DNA of 64,000 nucleotides from Lentzea tibetensis (GCF_007845675.1 NZ_VOBR01000005.1:1-64000); one strand, 5' to 3'. Shown: positions 54,861 to 63,006, numbered from the stretch's first letter. The notes: generated from the sequence alone by a model not told the origin. Program-made: numbers and translations.

Positions 54861-54964
54861 TGCCGATCCCGCCCCCTCGTTCTCGACCAACGGCCGCGCG
54901 AACCACGCAGAGACTACGGGGGCCGCGAAGGTTGAGACAGGTATGTGAAGGATTTGCACCAAAA

Positions 54965-54986
54965 CGTGACAAATTTTTCTGTCACG
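54965..54986. promoter_or_regulatory. Palindrome upstream of the PAS-like gene
   Basis: CGTGACA and its complement TGTCACG flank an 8-base AT-rich centre (54965-54971 and 54980-54986). It sits about 105 bases upstream of the PAS-like gene's start on the minus strand. The arms resemble half-sites of dimeric regulators; the spacing is not that of a CRP/GlxR site. Operator is the likeliest reading; a weak terminator for the sigma gene downstream side is the alternative. Confidence 0.45.
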
Positions 54987-54999
54987 GCCGCACCATCGC

Positions 55000-55043
55000 G
55001 ACACTGTGCGACGACCGCTTACGGACACTGCGTGACGACCACT
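55000..55043. repeat. Imperfect 20-base direct repeat upstream of the PAS-like gene
   Basis: Two copies (55000-55019 and 55024-55043) match at 17 of 20 positions, spaced 24 bases apart start to start, which is slightly more than two helical turns. This suits two dimers binding the same DNA face. It lies just beyond the palindrome, between the ECF sigma gene and the PAS-like gene. Confidence 0.5.
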
Positions 55044-55124
55044 GATATGCGTTAACTCGTTCGAGTGAACGACACGCAGCGAGCCGCGACATTCCCTGCA
55101 GGGAAAGCGTGACGAATTCGCCAC

Positions 55125-55874
55125 TCACGCCGCCAGCGGCATGTTCAGCGGCACCGACCTCGCGAGTTGCCCCAGCAGTTCGGTGACCTCGGTCGCCGCC
55201 GCGGCGCACGGCTCGCACACGCGCAGGTGATCGCGGACGCGTTGCCTCCTGGCCTGTGCCAGCCTCCCGCACAGCAGCGCCGCGAGGTTGTCGACCGACT
55301 CCCGGCACGCCTCCTCGGCCGCGGCCTTCACGTGCATCTGCACGTAGGCGACGCGGAGCGCGTCACGGGCGCGGAACGCGAGTGCGGCGACCGCGTTGGG
55401 GCGCAGGCCGAGCAGGTCCGCGACCGCCGACGTGGTGAGCCGCTCCAGTTCCAGCAGAACCAGCACGGTGCGCCAGCGCTCGGGAAGACTCGCGAGCGCC
55501 TTCATCGCCAACTGGGCCTCGAGCTGGTCCACCGGGTCGCGGTCGTCCGCGGGCAGCATGGCCTCGGTGATGTCGGCGTGCCGGTCGATCATGCGGTCGC
55601 GGTCGAGCTGCTTGTAGAAGGTCGTGCGCACGGTGGTCAGCAAGTAGGCGCGGAACATCGAGGTTGGCCCGCCGCCCGCGATGATCCGGGTGAACACCTT
55701 GACGAATGCCTCGGCGACGAGGTCGTCGGCACCTTGTGCCGTTCCCAACAATTTGCATGCGAGCCCGCGCGCGGCCGCGAAGTTTCTGCGGTAGAGCTCG
55801 CTGAACGCCTCTTGGTTCCCTGATCGCATCGCCTCCACCAGGCGGGCCTCGAGATCGTGGACCTGGCCAGTCAT
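55125..55874 (-). CDS. ECF-type sigma factor with C-terminal His/Cys segment (module B)
   Basis: 249 residues. Region 2 (AFSELYRRNFAAARGLACKL, GADDLVAEAFVKVFTR) and region 4 (LPERWRTVLVLLELERLT, VADLLGLRPNAVAALAFRAR) align closely with the module A sigma. The C-terminal extension again carries H-x4-C-x2-C (HLRVCEPC), a probable built-in zinc-binding control segment. The leader GAGGTAGGTGA before ATG 55874 matches that of sigma A. No separate anti-sigma gene is adjacent. It probably drives the same class of surface genes as sigma A; whether the two cross-talk cannot be read. Confidence 0.9.
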   Translation of the reverse strand: MTGQVHDLEARLVEAMRSGNQEAFSELYRRNFAAARGLACKLLGTAQGADDLVAEAFVKVFTRIIAGGGPTSMFRAYLLTTVRTTFYKQLDRDRMIDRHADITEAMLPADDRDPVDQLEAQLAMKALASLPERWRTVLVLLELERLTTSAVADLLGLRPNAVAALAFRARDALRVAYVQMHVKAAAEEACRESVDNLAALLCGRLAQARRQRVRDHLRVCEPCAAAATEVTELLGQLARSVPLNMPLAA

Positions 55875-56018
55875 TTCACCTACCTCAGGGTTGTTATGGA
55901 TCCCTTTCATCCCTTCGCCCCGACTTCAGCGAACAACCTACCGCGAGCTGATCTTGCTTGGAAGGCGACATACGCACGGTGTCGAGAAATACTCGATCGG
56001 GAATCCAAATATGTCGCC

Positions 56019-56363
56019 TCATCCCAGGTAATACGTGTCGGCGTCACCCTCCCGAGTGATCGACTTCGACCGTTGTTCTGGTATCTCGACCGCCCGGACA
56101 GGCGCCAGGTCGTTCTCGTCGAGCCGGTCGAGATCGAACACGGCCGCCCTGAGCGCCTCGCGCAGCCTGTCCGCCTGGGTGACCGAAAGGTGCACCGCCG
56201 TGAAGTCGGAACCCTCGAGCCGGACGCCACCCTCGACCGGCCGGACCACGGCGGTGGCCCGCCTCCCGCTTTCGTCCTGGTACCGCACCGGCAAACACCG
56301 GTCACGACACGGGCGTATACGGGCGACAACCGACAGGAACGCTTTTCTCCACTGGGTGCTCAT
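56019..56363 (-). CDS. Small conserved protein, paralogue of the one in module A
   Basis: 114 residues. Residues about 44-75 (GGVRLEGSDFTAVHLSV, then Q-x2-RLREAL) match the module A small protein. The N-terminus is longer and basic, and the C-terminus is acidic then Arg/Lys-rich. No recognised domain. It lies between the ECF sigma and LuxR-type genes, as in A. Confidence 0.7.
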   Translation of the reverse strand: MSTQWRKAFLSVVARIRPCRDRCLPVRYQDESGRRATAVVRPVEGGVRLEGSDFTAVHLSVTQADRLREALRAAVFDLDRLDENDLAPVRAVEIPEQRSKSITREGDADTYYLG

Positions 56364-56400
56364 TCGCCAACTTCCTCCGGTAGGAACACCTCGGGCGTGT

Positions 56401-57060
56401 TCAGCAGGGCAACAACGACAGCTCGAACCCCCTGGCCACCGCATGCGCGCGGTCCCTGGCGCCGAGCTTGCGCAGGATGTGACTGACGTGCGTGCGCGCC
56501 GTCTCGGCGGTGATCTGCAGCCTGAGCGCGATCTGCACCGCGGTCCGGCCCTCGGAGACCAGATGCAGCACCTCGAGCTCGCGGCGCGACAACGACTTCT
56601 TGCCCGCGGACCGGCCGCCATCCGGTGCGGTGGCGTGGATCGCCAGGTCGGGGTCGATGTAGTACCCGAGGACGACGCCCGCGGTGATGGCCGTGACCAG
56701 GCGGTCCGGATGGGCCTCCAGCGGCACCAGCGCTCGGACGCCGCGCAGGCGGGCCATGGCGATGCTGTCCGAGTTCCGCGCCTCCCTGCCCAGCAGTGCC
56801 ACCACGGTGAGCCGGGTGAAGAGACGGGTCAGCAACTGACAACGGTTCCAGCCAGGATCACCACCCGACGTGACGAGCAGTACGTCGGGATGCACCGACT
56901 CGCACAGTTCGACCGCCGCGCGGGTGCTGCTCACCGCGTCGACCCACTCCATGCCGGACTGGCCGGAGATGACCGTCTGCACCCCACGCTTCATCAGCGG
57001 CAATGATTCGACGAGCGCGATCCGCAGCGGTTTCTCGGTCTCATTCGGGCCTGCACTCAT
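56401..57060 (-). CDS. LuxR-type regulator with degenerate receiver (module B)
   Basis: 219 residues. The receiver-like half aligns with that of module A; the acceptor position reads PDVLLVTSGGDPGW, Thr instead of Asp, and the N-terminal acidic residues are replaced by VESLPL. The HTH is intact: LSRRELEVLHLVSEGRTAVQ and ITAETARTHVSHILRKLGA. ATG 57060. A palindrome and a conserved 17-base motif lie 130-160 bases upstream. Control by ligand or protein contact rather than phosphorylation is likely. Confidence 0.9.
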   Translation of the reverse strand: MSAGPNETEKPLRIALVESLPLMKRGVQTVISGQSGMEWVDAVSSTRAAVELCESVHPDVLLVTSGGDPGWNRCQLLTRLFTRLTVVALLGREARNSDSIAMARLRGVRALVPLEAHPDRLVTAITAGVVLGYYIDPDLAIHATAPDGGRSAGKKSLSRRELEVLHLVSEGRTAVQIALRLQITAETARTHVSHILRKLGARDRAHAVARGFELSLLPC

Positions 57061-57191
57061 CGCTTTACCCCTTCGGACATCACTTGAATCCGTCGGCGAA
57101 ACCAGCCAGTTCCTTATCGCGCACGGTTAATCAACCGAACGCATTGCACAACCCTGGCGGTTGCTCGGCTTGCGCGCCACTATCACGCGAT

Positions 57192-57205
57192 CACTCAATT
57201 GAGTG
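57192..57205. promoter_or_regulatory. Perfect 14-base palindrome upstream of LuxR-type gene B
   Basis: CACTCAATTGAGTG is a perfect palindrome, 132 bases upstream of the LuxR-type gene's start. Its AT-rich centre stands out in this GC-rich DNA. It overlaps the start of the shared 17-base motif. A regulator dimer, perhaps the LuxR-type protein itself, could bind here. Confidence 0.5.
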
Positions 57206-57220
57206 GTTCACCCGGAGAAC
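57202..57220. promoter_or_regulatory. Shared motif AGTGGTTCAxCCGGAGA, copy 1
   Basis: Sixteen of 17 bases match copy 2 at 59310-59330. It lies about 142 bases upstream of the LuxR-type gene B. A weaker, gapped version (GTTCACCGGAG) is at 33318-33338 in the module A intergenic region. Candidate operator or promoter element linking the regulator to the surface genes. Confidence 0.45.
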
Positions 57221-57252
57221 AGCCACCGACTGTGGCGAGCGTCGCCGACGGG

Positions 57253-58596
57253 TCATGGCAGGACGACCGCGTGAGTGACCCTGACCGGGAGATAGGCCCA
57301 GTCATCGACTACTCGGGCGTCACCCCACCCGCCGCTGACATGGTCATCGGCGTCCGCGCCCGCAACACTTCCGCACCCGCCGATCCCCCAGCCGTGCACT
57401 CCTCCGGCGCTGTCGTGACCTGCCCGGCCGTCGAGCACCGGAGTGCCGCTGCACCTTCTCGGTCCGCGACGGTCGAACGGCGTGTCGTCCCAGTGCAGCG
57501 TCCGCTCGCCGCCCTCGGCGCCGTTGAGCCGGGTCACCTCGATGCCGCCTGCCCGCACCTCGACGTCGGCGCTGACGAAGTGGATCTCGGCGATCCGTTC
57601 GACCAGCACTTCGAACACCACGGGCGCGCTCTGGGGCAGCGGTGCACCGTCCCCACCGAGGCCGTCGAAGAAGACCTCGACGGTCCCCTCCCGCGTGGTG
57701 ATCGGAATCGACCTGTCGACACCGTCACCGCCGGCTTCGACCCGCACGACGAGATGCCCGCTGTAGTCGGCGAGCTCGAACGCGAGCGTGCCGCTGCGGC
57801 CACCCGCCGGCGTGAACCTGCCGCCGCTGATCACGGGGTGCGGGCGCAAGCCGGGTCGCACCCAGTCGAGCACCCCGTCCCAGCGAACAGCCTCGGCGGG
57901 CAGATCGGCGGCGGGCGGCTCGAAGAACACCTTGTACGCACCTCCGCACCAGCCGTCGGCGGCAGGTAGCCGATCGCTGCTCGCGTGGACCGGCGTGCAG
58001 GTGAAGTCCCGCACCACGCCGAGGTTGTCGGCCGCGACAGCCCAGTCGACACCGTGGTGCTCCCGGAAGGTCGCCCGGTAGGTGTAGCCGTACTCGCCCT
58101 GGTACCAGAACGTCAGGTCTACGGGCGGCTCGCCGGTGTCTCGACTGATCTCGTATCGCTCGGTCCACACCCTGCCGGGCAGCAGCTCCGTCCCCCGGCG
58201 CACGGCCACGGCCCAGCGGAACCCATCCCGCCCAGCACACGTGCCGACCACCGGACACCCGGCGCCGGGAATGTCCACGTCAACCACCCAGATCCCCGAC
58301 GCGGAACTGGTCAGCCCTGCCCACCCGCACCCGCTTCGCACCGGCGCGACGTCGTCGACCCGGCACCGCGCCGCCACCCCGCCCGGTCCGCGCACTCCGA
58401 CGACGAGGTCGTGCCGCGGCGTCCCCGCGGCGTCAGCAACCTTGGTGAACGAGGCGTCGAGCCGCTCCCCCTTCCCCACGTACGCGTACCAGGCTTGCCG
58501 TGCCCGGACGTGCGTCCCAGCCGGGTTCGCGGAGGCGGTGCCCTCACCCCCCAGACAGCCCGCCAAGAGGCAGAGCACAGCGCAGACCCGCCGCAT
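57253..58596 (-). CDS. Lipoprotein sharing the N-terminal domain of the giant surface protein
   Basis: 447 residues. The signal ends in LLAGC, a lipobox, so it should be lipid-anchored. The rest aligns along nearly its whole length with residues about 40-455 of the 1899-residue protein: VWTERYEIS, FWYQGEYGYTYRA, CGGAYKVFFEPP, ADYSGHLVVRV, ERTLHWDDT and GGVHGWGIGGCGS. Several Cys positions are conserved, suggesting disulfides. The family is not one I recognise. It is coupled to a small membrane protein 2 bases upstream. Confidence 0.82.
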   Translation of the reverse strand: MRRVCAVLCLLAGCLGGEGTASANPAGTHVRARQAWYAYVGKGERLDASFTKVADAAGTPRHDLVVGVRGPGGVAARCRVDDVAPVRSGCGWAGLTSSASGIWVVDVDIPGAGCPVVGTCAGRDGFRWAVAVRRGTELLPGRVWTERYEISRDTGEPPVDLTFWYQGEYGYTYRATFREHHGVDWAVAADNLGVVRDFTCTPVHASSDRLPAADGWCGGAYKVFFEPPAADLPAEAVRWDGVLDWVRPGLRPHPVISGGRFTPAGGRSGTLAFELADYSGHLVVRVEAGGDGVDRSIPITTREGTVEVFFDGLGGDGAPLPQSAPVVFEVLVERIAEIHFVSADVEVRAGGIEVTRLNGAEGGERTLHWDDTPFDRRGPRRCSGTPVLDGRAGHDSAGGVHGWGIGGCGSVAGADADDHVSGGWGDARVVDDWAYLPVRVTHAVVLP

Positions 58597-58598
58597 GC

Positions 58599-59186
58599 TC
58601 ACGGTGTCCCGCCACGCTTCCGGCGCAGCCAGGCGACAGCCACCACCAGCACCACGAGCGGCAGCGTGACGAGCAACTGGCCCAGCATCAGCACGATCAT
58701 CAGCCAGCTGACACCCGTGTCCGCGTTCTCGACACCGTTGACGTCCGACGAGCAGACCGTCGCCAGCCCCGCACCCGCCGCGCACGCCGTGACCACCATC
58801 TCGGTCTGGCCGGCCGGCACGTCCCGCACCACTCCGCCGACCTCGAAACCAGCCTTCCCACCCGCACTGATGCCGCCGCTCCAGCGCGTCTGCGCCGGTG
58901 CCCCGTCACCCAGCACCAGTACGTCGGGCGTCATCACCGTGAGCTCGAGCCCATCGAGGTCCCGCCCGGTCAGGTTGCTGACCGCGACCTGGTAGGCGAC
59001 CACGCTGTTCTCGTCGACCGTGCGCGTCCCGTCAGCCACGCTGACCGCCAGATCGTCACGCACGGGACCGTCGTGCGCCTGGCCGCGCACCGCGGCCAGC
59101 GTGATCGTCAAGGCGGCGGCGAACGCCACCGCCGGCGCCACCCACCGATAGCGAGCCCACGTGCCCGGCAGGGGCGGATCGGTCAT
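58599..59186 (-). CDS. Membrane protein with one DUF11-like extracytoplasmic domain
   Basis: 195 residues. A membrane segment near 15-33 and another near 160-187 enclose about 120 residues resembling one DUF11-type repeat (VVAYQVAVSNLTGRDLDGL; VVRDVPAGQTEMVVT). It ends in WLRRKRG. The arrangement mirrors the module A surface protein split into two genes: N-domain lipoprotein plus DUF11-like piece. An in-frame ATG at 59201 is an alternative start. The conserved motif at 59310 lies upstream. Confidence 0.75.
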   Translation of the reverse strand: MTDPPLPGTWARYRWVAPAVAFAAALTITLAAVRGQAHDGPVRDDLAVSVADGTRTVDENSVVAYQVAVSNLTGRDLDGLELTVMTPDVLVLGDGAPAQTRWSGGISAGGKAGFEVGGVVRDVPAGQTEMVVTACAAGAGLATVCSSDVNGVENADTGVSWLMIVLMLGQLLVTLPLVVLVVAVAWLRRKRGGTP

Positions 59187-59309
59187 CGGTCGGGCCTCCA
59201 CACATCAACAGCGGTCTGCGCTTGCCCCACCCCAGACCCCGCCGCCGCCCCGCGATTGCGCACCCTCACCGAATCGTGTGACAACAGCGCTGTCGCACCT
59301 GAACTGGTC

Positions 59310-59330
59310 AGTGGTTCAACCGGAGAGAAC
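59310..59330. promoter_or_regulatory. Shared motif AGTGGTTCAxCCGGAGA, copy 2
   Basis: Matches copy 1 at 16 of 17 bases and lies about 124 bases upstream of the DUF11-like membrane gene, a distance similar to that of copy 1. It may co-regulate the lipoprotein operon with LuxR-type gene B. Confidence 0.45.
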
Positions 59331-59431
59331 CCGACGGCCGGACGAACGGCGTATCAGTGGTGCCGGGCAAGATCGCGTTGACCCGGACACCCCTGGCTCC
59401 GTGCGCAACCACCCGCCGTGAGGTTGCATCG

Positions 59432-62101
59432 TCACCTCAGCTGCGGCTCGGTGACCGTGCCGACGAAGATCACCTCACCGCCACCGGACTGCGGCGCGAA
59501 GCGCAGCCGGACCTGCTCCGCCGGTTCGGCTTCCGCTTCGACCACCGTCGGAACGGTGACCTCGCCGGTCAACTGTCCCGCGGGGATGTACACCCGCAGC
59601 TGCAGTCCCGTGCTGGACAACGGCCGGGACGGCAACGGTTCCTCCTGGAAGGCGAACCGCCGGAACCAGGTGGGGTCGACGTCCGTGGTGGACAGTTCGG
59701 GTCCGTCAGGGGCGCGCGGGACGCCCTGCAGGAGGATGCCTTCGTCGGCCGTCGTGGACAGCGTCACGCGCCACTTCAGTACGCCGCCCTCGGCGACCTC
59801 GCCCGCGATCGGGGTGACGGTGAGCGTCGGCTCCGGGTCGTCGTTGAGCACCGTGAGGGCGCCTGCGTAGCGGCCGGCCACGGTGCCCTGGACGGCCTTC
59901 ACCAGAACGGAGCGCCGTGCTCCCGAGCTCCACCTCGTGTTGCCGGTGACCTGCATCGGGACGTCGATCGTGTGCTGGCCTGGTGAGAGCGTCACGGCGC
60001 GCTGGGTGATCGACCCGTTCTCCTCGCTGACGAACAGGCGCACCGAGCCGGGGCCGTCGCCGGTGACGGTCACCGGGAGCTGGACGGTCCTGGTGCCGCT
60101 GTCACCCTCCTCCACCGACAGTGCGCCGACGTCGACGCGCGGCAGTGCGGACGGGCGCGGGTCCGGGGTGCCCTTGTTCCAGCCGTGTGCGTCGATGAGC
60201 CACGCCTGTCCGGTGCCGGTGCGCGGGGTCAGTTCGAGCGAGGCGACCTCGTGCACGTCCGGTGGCAGTGGGACGCGGACCTCCTGGGCCCACAGGGTGG
60301 CCATGCGTTCGGTGCCGGGCAGGCCGTCCACCGACACGGAGCCGAGCTGCACCTGGCGTCCCTGAGGGTCGGTGATGGCCACGTCGAAGCGGGTGGCCGC
60401 GGTGTTCGGCGGGACGATCAGGCGCAGGGCCAGGTCCTTCGCGCCGGCGAGCGAGACCGGCCGGCCCGGACGCACGACGGCCGGCTGGCCGTCGGCGGAC
60501 CAGCGCAGTGCCGCGGCGAACCTGCCGGGTTCCGGCGCGATGCCGCGGAACCTGGTGAAGTGCGGCGATCCGCGCCACTCCGTCGAGTCGACGCACGCGG
60601 TGGCCGGGTCGGCCGCGACCTGGGCGCACTTCCGCGCGCTGCCGGTTGCCGTGGTCGCTTCGTCGGGCACGACGAACGCGGTTCGCGCGGCGCCGACGGC
60701 GTGGCTGAGCACGCGGGCCGGGTCAGCCGACGGCGCGCGGACGCCCGAGCCGTCGAGCAGGGGCAGCACCCGCTGGTCGCCGGCGAGGAACAGGCGGGCG
60801 GACGCCGCTACGTAGGTCGCGCCCGCGGTCTGCTGCTGCGCCGCGGTCAGGCGGGTGGCCGTCCCCGGCGAGCACACCGCGTCGCCGGGTGGGGTGCGGA
60901 AGTCGTCGGACGCCGGGGCCTCGGCCTGGCCTGGCGTCCACTCGGTGTTGAAGAAGTTGTGGTTCGCGCCGACGAAGTACAGCGCGCTGTGCAATGCGGC
61001 TCCCCGGCTGACGCCGCGGGTCGCGTCCAGGTACATCTGGCCCTGCAGGTCGCTCACGTCACCGTCGCAGCCGGGCAGGATCGTCACCGACGGCACGTCC
61101 GGCGCCGGGTTGTGGCCGAAGATGGTCGGGCCGATCAGCAGGGTGCCCCGGATCGTCCAGCGCGCCGGGCCGTCGTAGCCGCTGCCCGCGGGCGGCGGGG
61201 TGAGGGTGTCGGTGGCCGCCCGGTTGACGCCTTCGCCGCCGCGGGAGTGCCCGACGAGGAACACCTTCGACAGGTCGGCGGCCGGTGACGCCTTGACGAC
61301 GTCCGGCGCCGAGCCGCGACCGGAACCGGCCCAGTCCGCCCACTTCGCGAGGTGCTGGCGCACCAGTGCCGACCGAGCCCCCGCGCCCGCCTCGAGATCA
61401 AGGGCGTCCTGCGCGTTGATCCCGTTCGCCGAGATCGACACGGTCACGTAGCCCTGCGAGGCGAGCAACTGCTGCGCCTGCAGGTAACCGCGGTGGCTCG
61501 GCACCGGATTGGTCTTCTCCGGGCACGGCCACGTCAGCAGGATCTTGTTCGGCACGGCGGGGTCGTAGCACGTGAAATGCCTGCCGTGCAGGAACAACGC
61601 CAGCGGGCGCTTTCCGGCAAGGCCCTTGGGCGCCACGACCACGGCCTGCATTTCGATGGGAGCCGAATAACCCGGCACCTTGATCGGGTCGAGCGCGTAC
61701 TCACCCGTCCGCGTCGGGAACGGGCCGGGCTTGCCGGGGTCGACCTCCCCGGCGGGCCGCGGCGCGGGTGCGGGCAGCGGCGCCGAACCCGTTGCCTGAA
61801 CCGGCTCCTCCGCGTCCAGCCGCCTGCCCGACGCCCGGACCTGGAGCCGGTCCGCGCTGCTGATCCCCGGCACGTCCAGGGTGAACGAGCGCAGGTCAGC
61901 GGAGGGACGGGGCACGCCGAGCAGGCGGTCGCCTTCCCAGAACTCCATCGCGGCGTCGCCCGGCGGAATCGGGTCGGGTGCCGTCCACACCAGCTGCGAG
62001 CCGGTGAGCGTCCACCCCGAGTTCGCGGGTTGGGCCGCCCACGCGGGTGTGGCCAGGCAGGCGACGAGCAGCGCGGGAACCAGCGCCTTCACGAAACGCA
62101 T
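59432..62101 (-). CDS. Secreted alpha/beta hydrolase with C-terminal beta-domains
   Basis: 889 residues. A signal peptide spans about 1-22 (TPAWA). Residues about 125-370 carry an alpha/beta-hydrolase core: LALFLHGRHFTCYD and the nucleophile elbow GHSRGGEGVN, with a possible catalytic His in GANHNFFN. A CDG-x-D loop (GCDGDVSD) may hold the acid. The C-terminal 300 residues are beta-rich, with ALSVEEGDSGTRTVQL and EVAEGGVLKWRVTLS resembling Calx-beta-like or Ig-like modules. The substrate is unknown. GAGGGGGAT precedes ATG 62101. Confidence 0.8.
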   Translation of the reverse strand: MRFVKALVPALLVACLATPAWAAQPANSGWTLTGSQLVWTAPDPIPPGDAAMEFWEGDRLLGVPRPSADLRSFTLDVPGISSADRLQVRASGRRLDAEEPVQATGSAPLPAPAPRPAGEVDPGKPGPFPTRTGEYALDPIKVPGYSAPIEMQAVVVAPKGLAGKRPLALFLHGRHFTCYDPAVPNKILLTWPCPEKTNPVPSHRGYLQAQQLLASQGYVTVSISANGINAQDALDLEAGAGARSALVRQHLAKWADWAGSGRGSAPDVVKASPAADLSKVFLVGHSRGGEGVNRAATDTLTPPPAGSGYDGPARWTIRGTLLIGPTIFGHNPAPDVPSVTILPGCDGDVSDLQGQMYLDATRGVSRGAALHSALYFVGANHNFFNTEWTPGQAEAPASDDFRTPPGDAVCSPGTATRLTAAQQQTAGATYVAASARLFLAGDQRVLPLLDGSGVRAPSADPARVLSHAVGAARTAFVVPDEATTATGSARKCAQVAADPATACVDSTEWRGSPHFTRFRGIAPEPGRFAAALRWSADGQPAVVRPGRPVSLAGAKDLALRLIVPPNTAATRFDVAITDPQGRQVQLGSVSVDGLPGTERMATLWAQEVRVPLPPDVHEVASLELTPRTGTGQAWLIDAHGWNKGTPDPRPSALPRVDVGALSVEEGDSGTRTVQLPVTVTGDGPGSVRLFVSEENGSITQRAVTLSPGQHTIDVPMQVTGNTRWSSGARRSVLVKAVQGTVAGRYAGALTVLNDDPEPTLTVTPIAGEVAEGGVLKWRVTLSTTADEGILLQGVPRAPDGPELSTTDVDPTWFRRFAFQEEPLPSRPLSSTGLQLRVYIPAGQLTGEVTVPTVVEAEAEPAEQVRLRFAPQSGGGEVIFVGTVTEPQLR

Positions 62102-62299
62102 CCAGAATCCCCCTCGAACCGACAAAAGTCCGACGGCAGTTCTATTACCGCGGCGCATTGCGCCACAAGAGACCAAAGAAGGGTTTTGCCGCTGATATCA
62201 TGCACCGAGCAAAAATCGGATTTCCGAGAATTCTCCCGGTTTTCCGGTGAACGGGCCCGCGTCTTCCGCGAGTTCCGCTGACGATCTAGCGTGAGCCCC

Positions 62300-62716
62300 A
62301 TGTTGCGCAAAGCAGTGGCTGTCGCCCTGACGCTCGCCCTCCTGCCCGCGACGGCGTCCGCGACGCCTTCGCGTGGCGTCACGGCGCGGATCATCACGCA
62401 GAAGACGGTGGGCGACAAGGACTACGTCCTCCGCGAGGTCACCATCGCACCGGGCGGCAGCACCGGGTGGCACTACCACGACGGCACCCTCTACGCCGTC
62501 GTCAAGAAGGGCACGATCACCCGGACGTTCTCCGACTGCACGACCACCGAGGTGCACCACCGGGGCCAGGCGCTGACCGAGCCGAGCGGCGCGGACCACG
62601 TCCACATCGGACGCAACCTGGGCAGCACGGACATGGTGCTCGAGGTGCTGTACGTCCTGCCCAAGGGCAGCCCGCTGGCCAGGGACGCGGCGAATCCCGG
62701 CTGCGACTTCGACTGA
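62300..62716 (+). CDS. Secreted cupin-domain protein
   Basis: 138 residues. Signal peptide about 1-21 (ATASA). The cupin core shows GGSTGWHYHDGTLYAVVKKG and a second-motif part EPSGADHVHIGRN, so metal-binding His residues are kept. The activity cannot be predicted from this. GTG 62291 is an in-frame alternative start. It is divergent from the secreted hydrolase across about 190 bases of comparatively AT-rich DNA. Confidence 0.82.
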   Translation: MLRKAVAVALTLALLPATASATPSRGVTARIITQKTVGDKDYVLREVTIAPGGSTGWHYHDGTLYAVVKKGTITRTFSDCTTTEVHHRGQALTEPSGADHVHIGRNLGSTDMVLEVLYVLPKGSPLARDAANPGCDFD

Positions 62717-62736
62717 CTCGGGTTCATAGTGGAGGC

Positions 62737-63006
62737 ATGTGCCGAAACATCCGCGTGCTCCACAACTTCGAACCGCCCGCGACGAGCGACGAGGTCCACG
62801 CGGCCGCGTTGCAGTACGTGCGCAAGGTGAGCGGCGCGACCAAGCCGTCTGTCGTGAACGCCGAGGCGTTCGACCAGGCCGTCGAGGAGGTCGCGGCCGC
62901 CACCAGGAAGCTGCTGGACAGCCTGGTCACCGCCGCGCCGCCGAAGGACCGCGAGATCGAGGCCGCCAAGGCCAAGGCGCGGGCGGCGGAGCGCTACGGC
63001 ACCTGA
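62737..63006 (+). CDS. DUF2277-family protein
   Basis: 89 residues. The N-terminus MCRNIRVLHNFEPPATSDEV is typical of DUF2277, followed by helices rich in Ala and charged residues. Function is unknown. GGAGG lies very close to the ATG. Its end overlaps the convergent TPR gene by 13 bases. Confidence 0.85.
   Translation: MCRNIRVLHNFEPPATSDEVHAAALQYVRKVSGATKPSVVNAEAFDQAVEEVAAATRKLLDSLVTAAPPKDREIEAAKAKARAAERYGT

Noticed and set aside
54965-54986. CRP/GlxR-type binding site
   Set aside because: The GTGA and TCAC half-sites are 12 bases apart rather than the 6 expected.
62226-62235. Perfect 10-base palindrome GAGAATTCTC in the hydrolase-cupin intergenic region
   Set aside because: Too short and with no second copy or extension; a chance palindrome cannot be excluded.
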